A stretch of DNA of 64,000 nucleotides from Escarpia spicata (GCA_963995525.1 OZ023208.1:22886120-22950119), one strand, 5' to 3'; positions 35,705 through 48,856 are shown, counted from the stretch's first letter. Notes: a model not told the origin generated them from the letters alone. Program-made: numbers and translations.

Positions 35705-35835
35705 TTCATAAGAGCCCCAACAGAGATTGAGACAGTCATCGCTACATAAGATCCCAATAAATACTGAGATATTGCTACTACCCCACCAGAGACAGTCATT
35801 GCTATATAAGAACCCCAACAGAGAACAAGACAAGG
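35705..35835. repeat. CATTGCTACATAAGAGCCCC minisatellite, right part
   Basis: Three or four more degenerate units of the array that ends at 35335. Confidence 0.85.
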
Positions 35836-36124
35836 AGACCAACAGTGATCGTGAGATGGCTAAATGACTTAGGCGCCCACAGTTTGCCTTACATAGAGCA
35901 CAAGAAGCGATGCGGACTGCCCCAGGCCCAGTAAGGCCGGGCCCCAGGGCCATCACATCATTAGAACAAGCAAGAGAATGCAATAAGGACAAAGTGAATT
36001 ACAGACAGCTTAACCACTGCTATAGTCGGCTCAATTAAAGGTGACTCTTGTTGGCTCTGATGCCCGCCAGACGCTATCTCTTTATTACTATTTCTCTCGC
36101 ACAAATACTGCGTAGCTTCCACAC

Positions 36125-36126
<2 letters not shown>

Positions 36127-36197
<71 letters not shown>

Positions 36198-36268
36198 TGT
36201 GCGTGTGCGTGTGCGTGTGCGTGTGCGTGTGTGTGTGTGCATGTGTGTGCGTGCGTGTGTGTGTGTGA
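36127..36268. repeat. (GT)n/(GCGT)n microsatellite
   Basis: GT dinucleotides, then GCGT tetramers, then GTGTGC hexamers. Confidence 0.96.
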
Positions 36269-37309
36269 ATGTATACAGACTCCAGTGGACACGAAGTAAC
36301 ACGCAGTCACTAGTTACACACGAGTGTAGGTTAAATATCAGACAGTATTCGTTTTCACAGACTGCTATAAATAATTATTAATGGACTAAAGTATCTGCTT
36401 GTTGTGTAAATGTTAGCTGTGTGAATATGTTTATGAACAAAATCGACAAATATCTTACGAGGGCAGGTTTTACATAGATGCAATGTGTTGGACTCTCGAA
36501 AAAGGGCCCAGTTCACATGTCGACAGTAACGGTAAATCTTGCTGGAGACCTGTAAAATAACAATCGCTCTAGTTGGAATATCACAGGGTCAAGCATACAT
36601 ACTGGGATAATTTTCATTATTTTTCATGATTTTCAGGGAAGTTAAGTAATTTAATAAGATAAAATATTCTTTATTATCTCAACTGAGAAATTTTTCTTGG
36701 GTTAGAACAGACATGACTGCATGAATAGCTAAGCATACAAGTTTTGTGGACGGAAATATATATATTTTTTTTAATTCTAAAATGACAAAATATATGCCCA
36801 GCACATTGTTACAAGGAACAAAGGTGAAATTTGGCAGACTTAATTACTGGCATTTATTTTGACTGCATGTTTATAGTATCCACAAACTATCACACTATAT
36901 ACTAGGCCCTACGTGCAAAATACAACTTTTCCATCGAGGTTTTACTATTACGTCAATATGTATTCGAGGCCCTTAGGAATATATATTTTGTACGCTTCCT
37001 TCAACAACCCACCATTTACTTATATGAGCATTTAAAACATAGAACAGTGAAACGTGGAAATTATGACAGCATACACGAGAGAGTTAGACCACTGTCTTTA
37101 GTTGGCTATATGCAACAGTGGTAGTGATAACACAACCAAGTTAACGCTGTGACTGCAGAGTAGGAGGGAGGGATTATGAGTGTCTACCATACACTAACCA
37201 TACTAACAGTGCGAGGACTGCACCGACAGATCAACGACCAATACAGCCAGCAATGAGGACCTCTCACATAACCTTCACATGTAAATACACGTCATTATGC
37301 AAGTGGCAT
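36269..37309. other. Unannotated stretch
   Basis: On the minus strand a TTTTACAG acceptor-like site near 36552 is followed by an open frame of about 60 codons. It has no recognisable kinase or other motif and no clear donor, so it is not called. Confidence 0.45.
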
Positions 37310-37606
37310 TATCAAGTCTAAAAAGTTCTTATATAGTGCAGTATTCAGTACACTTTACTTCCTGGCAGACGTGTTCAATCAAACACCATCTTAACTTCTC
37401 TGGAAAGCATTCAGCCATGTTGCAATTAATGTGTAAAAACTATTCGTACCCAAATATCCACCACTGTCAATAGACAGGTACTCATTCATACAGCTGAGTG
37501 AACTGGACAAACGAACTTGCCCAAGGTTCAACACCACATAACAGGATTCGAACACAGGTTTTCTCGGTCGAGAGTCCTAAGCTCTAGCTACTGCACCACT
37601 ATGCTC
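37310..37606 (-). mobile_element. tRNA-derived SINE, copy 2
   Basis: Same family and orientation as the 4.6 kb copy, with the TCATTCATACAGCTGAGTGA block, a B-box region with one mismatch (GGATTCGAACACAGG on the + strand) and the A box near 37590. About 20 bp of the body is missing near 37345. Confidence 0.87.
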
Positions 37607-37611
37607 CACAA

Positions 37612-38515
37612 AGATCTAGCAATGAGGTCCGATAGAGCCAGCAATGACGACTGATAGTGTCATCAATGAGGACCAATAGAGCCAGCAATGAGGACCAATA
37701 GAGCCAGCACTGATGACTGATAGTGTCAGCAATGAGGACCAATAGAGCCAGCAATGACGACTGATAGTGTCAGCAATGAGGACCAATAGAGCCAGCAATG
37801 ATGACTGATAGTGTCAGCAATGAGGACCAATAGAGCCAGCACTGACGACTGATAGTTCCAGCAATGAGGACCAATAGAGCCAGCAATGATGACTTATATT
37901 GTCAGCAATGAGGACCAATAGAGCCAGCAATGATTATTGATAGTGTCAGCAATAAGGACCAATAGAGCCAGGCTCTGACGATTGATAGTGTCAGCAATGA
38001 GGACCAATAGAGCCAGCAATGACGAATGATATTATCAGCAATGAGGACCAATAGAGTCAGCAATGATGACTGATATTGTCAGCAATGAAGACCAATAGAG
38101 CCAGCAATGACAACTGATAGTGCAGCAATGAGGACAGATAGAGCTAGCAATGAGGACAGATAATGCCAGCAATGAGGACCAACAGAGCCAGTAATGAGGA
38201 CCAGTAGAGCCAGCAATGAGACCCAATAGAGCCAAAAATTAGGACCAATAGAGCCAGCAATGAGGACTGAATGCCAGCAATGAGGACCAATAGAGCCAGC
38301 AATAAATACCAATAATGCAGCAATGAGGACCAATAGAGCCAGCAATGAGGACTGATAGTACCAGCAATGAGGACAGATAGTGCCAGCAATGAGGACTGAT
38401 AGTGCCAGCAATGAGGACAGATAGTGTCAGCAATGAGGACTGATAGTGCAGCAATAAAGACCAATAGTGCCTGCAAGAGGACTAATAGTGCCAGCAATGA
38501 GAACTGATAGTGCCT
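37612..38515. repeat. 22-bp GAGGACCAATAGAGCCAGCAAT minisatellite
   Basis: About 40 units. GACCAATAGAGCC and GACTGATAGTGTC types alternate on the left, giving a 44-bp higher-order period. The right part is more mixed. Confidence 0.93.
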
Positions 38516-38699
38516 CTCTCATTCTCTCATAAACCTTATGCAAATTTATGCAAGTGGCATAGTCAAATAGTTGTGCAACATTCAGTAATGATGACTCTCC
38601 CAAGAGATACAAGGTGATTACATGGCAGAGGCAAGGTAGTGATTAAAGACAATGTCAGTCTATCATGTCAAACTGGTCAGATACATCTGTCAAACCTTA

Positions 38700-39160
38700 G
38701 ATGGTCAGTGTATGATGTCATACTGTATGATGTATCTACATGTGTTACTTCTTAGAGACATGGTCAATGTGTGATGTCATACTGGTCAGATACATATCAC
38801 ATCTGTTACTTCTTAGACATGGTCAGTGTGTGATGTCATACTGGTCAGATACATGTAACTTCTTAGAGACATGGTCAGTGTGTGATGTCATACTGGTCAG
38901 ATACATATCACATCTGTTACTTCTTAGACATGGTCAGTGTGTGATGTCATACTGGTCAGATACATGTAACTTCTTAGAGACATGGTCAGTGTGTGATGTC
39001 ATACTGGTCAGATACATGTAACTTCTTAGAGACATGGTCAGTGTGTGATGTCATACTGGTCAGATACATGTAACTTCTTAGAGACATGGTCAGTGTGTGA
39101 TGTCATACTGGTCAGATACATCTGTCAAACCTTAGACATGGTCAGTGTGTGACGCCATAC
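38700..39160. repeat. 52-bp minisatellite, about nine copies
   Basis: The unit holds CATGGTCAGTGTGTGATGTC and ATACTGGTCAGATACATGTA. Fully regular 52-bp spacing is seen, for example at 38981 and 39033. A variant unit contains CATATCACATCTGTTACTTC. Confidence 0.94.
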
Positions 39161-39900
39161 AGGTCAGACAGATATGTCCCCATGATGTACTAATGAATGA
39201 ATTAACTCTACACCAGTACTTTAAACAAAGGCCACCACTACTGGGAATTCACAAGCAGCTCCACCACATGCCTAATATATATTTAAATATTTAAGAATTA
39301 CCCCACATTAACCACAAACTATAAAACACGGCCCTTAGGAGTGAGAAGATTTGTTCTATTTAATCTTATTTAACATGAAATAACACTAACAAATATTTGT
39401 GAAGATTTACAAAGCACCATTGGATGTTTCCCGCTTATCTAATTAGTATTTGTAACAGGACACCAGTAACGAGCTGCAGGAATATTTTGCCACCTTCAGT
39501 TTCCTTCTAATTAGCATTCTTAACAGCAATGTTGCGGCAGCGTGTAATTCCAATTTAGTTTTCTCACGAAAAATAAAATCCCGAGATGGCACCGTGGCAG
39601 TGAGAGCGGCCAGGGCGGTGTTTTTAATCAACCTTCTATTCCTGCGAGGCGAGGCTGGGATCACGACGTGAGCGAAACGGTGCAAGGCTTAATTCTGCCT
39701 CACGTCGACGTCTAATGCAATCAAAGAGCGCCTCAACAACGCTGCAGTGACTGTTCATATGGAGGTGTGGCTATCACTAGTCAACTGGACACATACACTG
39801 ACGCAAACACACACTCCTGTACACTCATGCAGAGACACATGTATGCATACACACACACTTGTGCGCATTCATGCATGCACTCACAAACATGCATGCATGC
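39161..39900. other. Complex non-repetitive stretch
   Basis: About 39425-39735 is GC-balanced with TAATTA-type motifs and no repeats. The minus-strand 80-codon frame there has no recognised motif. It is a candidate constrained non-coding region. Confidence 0.4.
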
Positions 39901-39907
39901 ATATAGT

Positions 39908-39909
39908 CC

Positions 39910-39957
<48 letters not shown>

Positions 39958-39960
39958 CAC
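39908..39960. repeat. (GCAC)n microsatellite
   Basis: About thirteen GCAC tetramers. Confidence 0.95.
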
Positions 39961-40617
39961 CCACTTGTGCAATCCTACAGCTGTGCGTTTCTGATGGTCA
40001 CACTTAGTCAGAAAAACAAATCATAAAAAGTCACATCACAACACTGGTAATTTAATCATCAGTCGATGCTATGTTCCAGCTTAGAATATTGTGTTTTCTT
40101 TCCACCATTCCCCACTTGACGGGGGCCATAAAAAGAACCTTCCTACCCCAGCGTGAAAATCCACACACCCCTTTAGGCATCCACATAAGCACCACTCGAC
40201 TCACAAAATACAAGACTGACGATAACGCACCAGCAGTCTCTCAATCTCGCTCTCTCGGGTCAAAAACCCACGCGAGACGGAATCGCTTAATGAAACCTCT
40301 GATTTACGGAGAGTCCACGCAGTGTTAACTGCAAGCATAATATTTATTCATGTGTGTACTCCGGCAGAGTGGAGGCCCGTGGAGAGCGGGTGGAGCATAG
40401 TGACGCAGGCAACGGGCCAGGTAATCTCTCAATCTCAGCCACCTCGGCCTCTCTCCGCTGTGGTCACAATCAATGTTAAGGTCCCTGTGGTGCGAGGTGG
40501 CCCGGCCAGAACTTGTCAATCCCTACACGGCCCGCGCAATGATGACCACGGGCACAGTCTGCCACTGGTCACTCCGTCCACTTGTGGTCAGACCTTCAGC
40601 GATGATCGCGCACTGCA
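39961..40617. other. Unannotated stretch
   Basis: Mixed composition. The overlapping frames around 40322-40750 have no recognisable domain and run into the MITE region. Confidence 0.45.
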
Positions 40618-40967
40618 TTTTTCCTTCCCAAATAGTGTTTTGGTACCATGTAATCTGCTCCACTCGTATTCTCCAGTGTCTAGTGGAATAAAACATGTAC
40701 AGTGGACCCTCACTATTAAGGTCACCCTCTGGACTCGGCAAGTGACCTGACTGGCCAGGTGACTGTATTAGAGAGACTAGTTTTGCATACTTTAGTGCTA
40801 CGGAAATAATTTGGGACTGTTCTTTGGTGTCCTTAATTGCAAGGTGGCTGTATTACCGAGATGGCTGTAAAGTGAGGTTTGACTGTATTTATTTCCGAAA
40901 TACTGTTTTGCTACTGTGTAATCTGTGCTACTCCTGTTCTGCTGTGTTTGGTGCAGTAAAACATGTA
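40618..40967. repeat. Diverged direct duplication flanking a MITE
   Basis: About 75 bp ending AATAAAACATGTA (40622-40699) recurs at 40890-40967 (ending GTAAAACATGTA), with roughly a quarter of positions changed. The MITE lies between the copies. Confidence 0.75.
40700..40885. mobile_element. pogo/Tigger-like MITE
   Basis: A 186-bp element with a TA on each side (40698-40699 and 40886-40887). Its ends are CAGTGGACCCTCAC at the left and the inverse of CAGTCAAACCTCAC at the right. CAGT...CCTCAC termini with a TA duplication are typical of pogo/Tigger elements (Tc1/mariner superfamily). No transposase is encoded. Confidence 0.75.
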
Positions 40968-41148
40968 TCCAAGTCAATGGACGTGTTTGACGCTCAACTG
41001 TGGCAACTGGCTCAAAAATTAGATCGTACATTCAAGCAAATATCTCAGTTCTAATAAGGTAAGTTTTGTAGCTAAAGCAAAGTTACACCAATGTTGGTAA
41101 TTCAACAATGTCATGACAGATGACGAGACTAGTGCAACAAAACCTGTC
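40968..41148. other. Unannotated stretch
   Basis: No recognisable feature. Confidence 0.5.
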
Positions 41149-42035
41149 CACGGTATCTAGTCACTCTAAGATATCCACAGAGGCAGTGCATCAAACAAAA
41201 CATGTCACTCTAAGATATCCACAGAGGCAGTTCACCAAACAAAATATGTCACTAAGATATCCAGAGGCAGTGCACCAAACAAAACATATAACTCTAAGAT
41301 ATCCACAGAATCAGTTCACAAAACAAAATATGTCACTAAGATATCCAGAGGCAGTGCACCAAACAAAATATGTCACTCTAAAATATCCACAGAGGCAGTG
41401 CACCAAACAAAATATGTCACTCTACGACATCCACAGAGGCAGTGCACCAAACAAAATGTGTCACTCTAAGATATCTACAGAGGCAGTGCACCAAACAAAA
41501 CATGTCACTCAAAGATACCTACAGAGGCAGTAAACCAAACAAACCATGTCACTCTAAGATATCCACAGAGGCAGTGCACCAAACAAAACATCAAATCATG
41601 TCACTCTAAGAAATCCACAGAGACAGTGCACCAAACAAAACATGTCACTCTAAGATATCCAGAGTTGGAGTGCACCAAACAAACCATGTCACTCTAAGAT
41701 GTCCAGAGACGCAGTGCACCAAACAAAACATGTCACTCTAAGATATCCAGAGATGGAGTGCACCAAACAAACCATGTCACTCTAAGATATCCAGAGACAC
41801 AGTGCACCAAATGAAATATGTCACTAAGATATCCAGAGACGCAGTGCACCAAACAAACCATGTCACTCTAAGATATCCAGAGACACAGTGCACCAAACAA
41901 AACATGTCACTCTAAGATATCCAGAGACTCAGTGCACCAAACAAAACATGTCACTCTAAGATATTCAGAGATGCAGTGCACCAAACAAAACATGTCACTA
42001 AGATATCCAGAGATGCAGTGCACCAAACATCCTGT
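41149..42035. repeat. 44-bp minisatellite, about 20 copies
   Basis: The unit has GTCACTCTAAGATATCCACA and GAGGCAGTGCACCAAACAAA. The left half uses CCACAGAGGCAG and the right half CCAGAGATGCAG or CCAGAGACACAG. Confidence 0.94.
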
Positions 42036-42660
42036 TACAGAAAACATTATGAAAAGAGACAGGCAGAAATCAAACAATCAATACGAACATTGCCACTGCT
42101 GCACAGTCTGCACCACCAGCACCACTCAGCAGCACCACTCGGTAGCACCACACTTAGCCATGTGACAGTGAAGCAGCACCACAGAGCACACCTTGTTGGA
42201 GTTGTCATCCACAGTGATACTTGAATTATTAAAAAGGCTTCTATTCTTTGTTTCTGACATACAATTACGGAACAATATAAATATAAATAACAATGTATTC
42301 TGCACTGTTCATGTGAATGATTTATGAGTGCAACATCACCGATCTGACCAGAAGGAAACATTGAGATCAACATCCTGAACGAACAAATCTTAACACTTTG
42401 CTTTCCCTCTTTTCTTAACAATTATAATCTTGAAGTTCTTATCTGGATGCGTCTTAGTTTTTGTGCCAATTTTTCTTCCAAAATGTATTGGATCATAACA
42501 GGCACTGAAAACTTACTGCATGTCTCTTTATTTTTTATTATATTTCTGGACACGAAATGTGATTTGTACTTTATACAGATTTTTAAAACAGTTTTGAATG
42601 CAGCTCAAAGATATCTACTGTGGCAAGTTTGCATTATGCATGCAATGACACCGAATCTAT
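42036..42660. other. Unannotated stretch
   Basis: No recognisable feature. Confidence 0.5.
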
Positions 42661-42835
42661 ACATACATGCACACACATCCTTGCACACATGCGCATGCAC
42701 ACATACTCACACACACGCACACACATACTCACACGCACGCGCACACACAGAGTGTCACACACACACTAACACATACATACACACACACACACATACTTGC
42801 ACACACACATGCTCAAACACACACGTGTACACATA

Positions 42836-42891
<56 letters not shown>

Positions 42892-43022
42892 CACGCACGC
42901 ACACACAAACACACATATACAAATATACACACGCACGCATACTCGCATGCACATGCATGCACGTACACACACACACTTGCACATGCACACGCATTCGCAC
43001 ACACACACACACAAACACACAT
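42661..43022. repeat. (CA)n microsatellite block
   Basis: CA-rich simple sequence with a pure CA run at about 42837-42889 and GCACGCAC interruptions. The Thr/His and Cys/Val frames are artefacts. Confidence 0.97.
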
Positions 43023-43935
43023 TACAGATATTCAAACAAGTTACAGCCTGCATTTAACCTAGAAGAAACCGCACGATTCACCTTAATGTTATACAAATAC
43101 ACCTGTTATCATTACCTCGTGAAGCTTTCTGTTGGATTTGTTCCCTACCTTCCTTTATTCAGGTGTCGTGCCACAGCTAAGATTCAGTACCGCAAATTAA
43201 ACATCAAACGTCTCAAATGAAAACCAGCGAAACGTGACATCCTATTCTAAAGCCCTAAAGAAAACTGTCACACAAGGCTTATTTAACACCCTACTCAGCC
43301 ATTCACCACAAACAAGTTACCCCAAATAGCCATTACCTCAATCACTCTGTGTAAGGTAGCCGGGCTGGGAAGATTAAAGGGCTAAACTACCCCAACAATA
43401 CAAACAGGCAAAGCCCTTTATTACACAGGGCTAAGGTCAGTAGTTAGTTCCTCATTTAGATAAGCTCGGCTGACTAATATATGTATTTCAACAGGTGTTT
43501 GGTGAACATGTCACATATATCAAAGTTGTATGTGTGAATTGGTTTGAACAGGTGAGGTCAAACAAACACACCTGAATTATTCTGTGGAAGACTTCAAAGT
43601 AAACATATTTCAGTTCCAGCCAATTAACACCGAACTGACGGCTACAATTAAAGGAAATGAGCATTAATGAAAAGCACGCCTACGCCTGAATGGAATTTTA
43701 TGTACCGAGCCAACATCCTCAACAAAGAACCTTTTATTTTCCTATTAATATGTACACAGCTCGTTTCCTCCAGTAAATGAACATTCTGTTGTACCCTAAA
43801 ATAACCTGTAACCACCAACCCACGAGTAACTGGCGATCTTATCGTGTTTCTTATAAGTAACCACAGAACTACTGGCAAGTTAAAACCTGAAATACTAAAA
43901 GGATACAGACAGTGATTGGCAGACAAACAGGAACT
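43023..43935. other. Complex non-repetitive stretch
   Basis: Unique-looking sequence without convincing frames. AGGGCTAA and AAAGCCCT blocks recur at 43376-43440. A candidate non-coding element. Confidence 0.4.
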
Positions 43936-44170
43936 GTTCTTACATCTACAAACGACAGAGTGCATTTTTTTTTTTACGAACACAAAAAACATGTAAATAA
44001 CAAAAATATGTACACAAGCACTTGGTGTTTATATTGTTCTTGAATGCATCCAGGCTGTTTACACTAACAACATGTTGAGAGGTGGAATTCCAAAGTCGAA
44101 TGGTATTGTATAAAAAGAATATAAATGGCAGTTGCATCTGGAGTGAGGATATAGTATGCTAAGGAATGCT
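43936..44170 (-). mobile_element. LINE 3' fragment
   Basis: The minus strand encodes TIRLWNSTSQHVVSVNSLDAF followed by a Lys-Asn-Asn-Ile-Asn stretch, the characteristic end of non-LTR retrotransposon reverse transcriptases (R-x-W-N-x-L-P-x-x-V-V...S...F-K-x-x-L). No catalytic region remains, and an upstream frameshift is likely. Confidence 0.7.
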
Positions 44171-44405
44171 GCTGTCCATTGGTATCCATTGTCCTAACTT
44201 TCAGAACATTTCGCCAGGAACTGTTAATCTACTGACATATGTCCACGCAGAACATCCTACACAGCACTGTTATGCCATTGACACAATAAACATTATGTGA
44301 CCTAGCATAGTATTTACAGCATCAGACTGTCGATTGGGAGATCCCAGGTTCTAATTCTCTCGCTCCTGTTTCGAACTTTGGACAAGTTCGTTTACTTCAC
44401 ATTGC
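44171..44405. other. Unannotated stretch
   Basis: No recognisable feature. Confidence 0.5.
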
Positions 44406-44506
44406 TCCAGTCCAGTCCAGTCCAGTCCAGTCCAGTCCAGTCCAGTCCAGTCCAGTCCAGTCCAGTCCAGTCCAGTCCAGTCCAGTCCAGTCCAGTCCAG
44501 TCCAGT
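44406..44506. repeat. Perfect (TCCAG)20 pentanucleotide array
   Basis: Twenty uninterrupted TCCAG units. The cyclic Trp/Thr/Gly/Leu/Asp frame on the minus strand is an artefact. Confidence 0.98.
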
Positions 44507-47219
44507 GTGAATTAATAACATGATACGTGTACCACTGCAGCAGAGTGGCCGAGTAGTAAGTCGCAAAATTAAATAGAGCTCTGTATCTTTTTGGATTACG
44601 CAGATTATCAGCTTTACGATAACACCTCATTTGTTGAAACGTCTTCAGTAGTTTTTGATGTTAAACATGCTAAAACTGATGTAAACTTTTAAAAACCAAT
44701 GTTTTGATAAAATAAAGGTTTAAACATTGGGCTATGTGGAAAACCAATGCCCACAGCAACCATACATTCAGTGGTTTATTAGTTTTTGATTATTTGTCGA
44801 GGAAAATAACCCAGACATTGAAAGATGAGATTGTAAGAAATATTTCTCTACCAAAATCAAAAAATTTATGGAACATAACCTAGATAGCTATTTTTGGCAC
44901 TCCTGCAGAATAGGCCTGTTTTACTTAATACCAGGTTGATTCAGGTCACACATTTTGTTACTACTAGGAGACATAGCAGGACAAATGACTCCCAATGACC
45001 CCCCCTTCTCTCCCTGTCATGGGTGATGTCAAGGGTATCAACAGCCTAAGTGATGTTGACAGAAGCCATTTCTACAAGCTGTTAATCATAGCATCAATTA
45101 TGCAGCATACCCAACTATCCAAATTCCCTGGATCCCCACCTCCCAAAATGATTACCTTAGAACTCAGTTTGGCATTTTGTTGTTCATAAAGAACAATTCT
45201 ACCACGCTGTATTTATTTTACCACATTTTACTTTGTTTACCGCACATAGCTTACAACTTTGTACTTAAGTATAGGAAATGGTTGGCTTTGTCTACCAACT
45301 TAACGATGTGTCAATTCGTTTGCAGATCTGGCCACGTCTGTAACAAAATGCTTCCAAATATATAGTGGGTAAACAGAATACAACGGATGTAATTATTAAG
45401 TGATCAAAGGTGAAATATTTCCCCCTGTTCACCTACCAAAACGCACAGCAGCTTATAGTTGGTTTACATGTTTTTGAGGGGTTACATTCAAACATCTCAC
45501 ATATTATTTCCTTGGTGGAGTTTATGTGTACAAAGTTGTAATTCGCAAACATATCATGCCTGTTTTTTATTTATTTTACTACAGTGGGTATTCAACAACT
45601 TTAGCTTGCATATGTTAAGAAACAGATTACGCATCAACAGAAAGTAATTTTTCTACTCTCTCAAAGGTGCTAATATTTGCACTAATGACGCATGTCAAAT
45701 GTGTGATTAATTATCACAAGCACTCCTGGAGTGACTGGGGCAATAATTAGCCCCATGCGTCATTGACACAATCTTCCTTTTATTACCTGCTAAGACACAT
45801 AAGTGAAAGCCAAGCAACATAGACACAGGATTACAGCAGCTTAATGCAACCTATGACCTACAGTAGGAGCTAGAAGTTTATGTAGCACTGTAGCACACTG
45901 TAGCATATAGTATAATTCTAGCATTGTTGTAGGAAATAATAACATCAGACAAGTCTTGTGTTGATGTGACAAACAATAGAATACAACAGTTCCACAGTCG
46001 ATGTGGCAAATAGTGGCATAGAGCTTCACAGAAATAGCTTCAGTGACGATACAAACAACATGTTTGATATGCAACAGTTAATAAGCAATTCTCCTTGAAT
46101 ACGAGGAGAGTTCTGCTGTTTTTGTGGCTGGTGGACTGCATGTTCGCCCCCACTCAATGAGGAGTCTTGAGGGATTATATTCGTAATATAATATTGGAAT
46201 ATTCAACAATTGGAACCTCGTTAATCTGGATTTATATAACTCAGAAACCTCGACATCCAGACACCATTTCACGGGAACGGAATGGAACTTCCAAATACTA
46301 ATAATATTTGCCAGGATTATGAAATTTTCGTATTTACCCGTTGTCATTTTCTATTTACATGTTATGCTAATGAAAAACCATGTTACACAAACATTGGCCA
46401 CTGCCATCAGAATGTGGTGAATATTCAGGGGGCTGAGGTTCTGGTGACTCCACCCCGGAGGCTCTCAAAATATTCAAACTTCAAACTACATTCCTACACT
46501 CATTTGCACACTTAGTACAAGGCCCATTTTATGACAACGTAGACACTGTTTTGACCTTGCTATTGGGACAATAAACCACATTATGGTCCAACACAAGATC
46601 ATGGTATTTGAAAAATAAAAATCCTTTTATCCAAATACAGTTATTTAAAAAAGAAAAACCTGCTGCGATTTGTCATTAACCCGTTCCAATGACGGGACAT
46701 TGGGTCTCTAGCCTGACGGTTGGGAACACACACCGAGAACATACTGCCAGTTGTTATTCCTCACGAAACACAAAAAACCATCGTTCAAAGCCTCTGTGTC
46801 GCAAAGAGACCAAGCGGTTAAAAATACCGTAGTTTCATAAATCACTGTTAAAAAACATTCAATTGGAAGATTCCCACTGGACGTTTCCCGGATGTGCCTT
46901 AAGGGTTCACCTCTTTTGGTCTTAGCATGATAAATGGGACGGGTGAGAGGGTCAGGTCTGATTGCTTTGCTATTTCATCAGCAATTCCCAACTTGCTGAA
47001 TTTTAGAACTGTGTATCAATATAGCGGCTGAAACCACTCACTCATTTGTCTTGGATACGTCTTTCTAATATGAATCAATTATTCATAAACCGTTTCTGTG
47101 AATTCAACATCTCGGTTGCACTGGTGGTTTCACTGGTATGTCCTATTTAGAGTCACTACATAGCCACAGGCTAAATGAAATATGTTGTTTGTCTAATGTT
47201 TCAACAACATTGAGAATTC
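44507..47219. other. Long unannotated stretch
   Basis: 2.7 kb of mainly AT-rich sequence without recognisable genes, RNA genes or repeats. The part at about 46660-47150 is more complex in composition. Confidence 0.5.
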
Positions 47220-47290
47220 TATTAAGGGGGGTTGTCTATTCCATTAGGGGGGGTTGTCTGTTCCATTACGGGGTTGTCTGTTCCGTTACG
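47220..47290. repeat. Short GGGGTTGTCTGTTCC repeat
   Basis: Three units of about 26 bp containing GGGGTTGTCTGTTCCATTA. Confidence 0.8.
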
Positions 47291-47779
47291 TAATCATTAG
47301 TAGGAAGTTTGCTGGATTAGCTGTACTTTGCACAACTGGTGATTTGGTGTGTGGGAATAATGAACTTCAAAGGTATTTGTTGGTAGGGATGCACGCCTCT
47401 GCAATATGTACCGATTACAGGCAATAGCAGTTTTTTAGTAATTGATTGTATCATTTTATTATTTGACCATTTTGTTGGTGCAATCTTTCAAATTCCAAAA
47501 GCTGTTTCAGGCATATTTTAAACAATTTGGCAGGCAGTATATTATACCTTCAATATATTTAACCTAGTATTAATAACAATATGTAGATGTTAATAACTGA
47601 GTAACAGACATTGTACAGGTTTCTAATGGCAGCCTGGCAATTAGTAGCCGATCTATTTCTTTGTAAACTGGGCATGTTATTGGGTTCAGTTCATTTGTTG
47701 TATAACTAATTTCAACCACTGCTGCCCCCACCCCACACTACCATTTCCACATAAACATCAAGAATTATCATACTAAAAC

Positions 47780-48050
47780 AAATGTGACACATTGTAGAAC
47801 TAATACAACAAATATGATACATTGTATGACTTACAAAAGTGATACATTGTGTGACTGGTACAACAAAAGTGACACATTGTATGACTGATACAACAAATAT
47901 GACACAATGTATGATTGATACAATACATGTCACACACTGTATAACTGATATTACAAATGTGACACATTGTATGACTGATACAACAAATGTGACACATTTA
48001 AGACTGCTTTAACAAATGCAACACATTGTATGGTTGATACAACAAATATC
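47780..48050. repeat. 29-bp TGACACATTGTATGACTGAT minisatellite
   Basis: About nine diverged units of 29-30 bp, each with ACACATTGTATGACTGATAC and ACAAAT. Confidence 0.9.
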
Positions 48051-48856
48051 TACAGCAAGACATGCTAGGACAAAACGCAGACACTAAAACATCATTCTCC
48101 AAAGCATCCGACACTAAGCCTGAGATTATTGAGTGGCGTCAACTTAGAGCAAAAAGGCGCACTTATGCACAAGTCACTTAAGAAAAGCCACCTAGCAGGA
48201 GGCCATGGGAGAGAGAGCAACTGAGCCAAGGCATCTCATGGGACCAGGAAGCCTTGCTGCAGGCTCATTCTGGTGCTAGAGTACTCAGACTTAGTGAGCT
48301 GGATTAATAGACTGTCATTCAGGGTGAGACAACTGGAGACAGTATGGGACTGAGGGACAGCCAGGGACAGCCCAGGCACCAGTCTCAGGTATATACCATA
48401 GTTTGTTGTGGTAGCTTAAGTCGCAGCTGCAGATGCACTCATGCGTGATGTGCAACAAAAACATCATGCAATATCCAGGCTGAGAGGATAAATGTATGCC
48501 TACTTATTGTCATCAGGCCAACTCCCGGGTAATGGATCAAGCTAAATATGTCAAAGTTTTTGCAGAGTCCATAATGACTGTAGGTCTGCTTAATATATTC
48601 ATTGCCAATTCCATCTACTCTGTGTGTCCTATGCATGTGCTGTCAATGTTTAGTCCCAGGCTTTTCGACATCCGCAGCTGAAACTATTCTCTTCATTATG
48701 TCAGTGTGCGCACACACACACACATGCAATGCATGCATGCATGTCTGCATGCATGTCATTATGTCTCCTACGGAATCTGAATAAGATTTTTTTAACTGTT
48801 GGAACTGGAATCGCCATGGTGTGGGTGGAATCGGAATCAAACTAAAATGCTAAAAG
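48051..48856. other. Unannotated stretch
   Basis: No recognisable feature apart from a short CACACA/GCATGC tract near 48705-48755. Confidence 0.5.

Noticed and set aside
36440..36555. Candidate upstream kinase exon on the minus strand after TTTTACAG
   Set aside because: The open frame lacks a glycine loop or any kinase motif, and no convincing donor follows.
44403..44630. Minus-strand frame with a Thr-Gly-Leu-Asp-Trp cycle, reminiscent of WD-type repeats
   Set aside because: It is the pentanucleotide TCCAG read in three successive phases.
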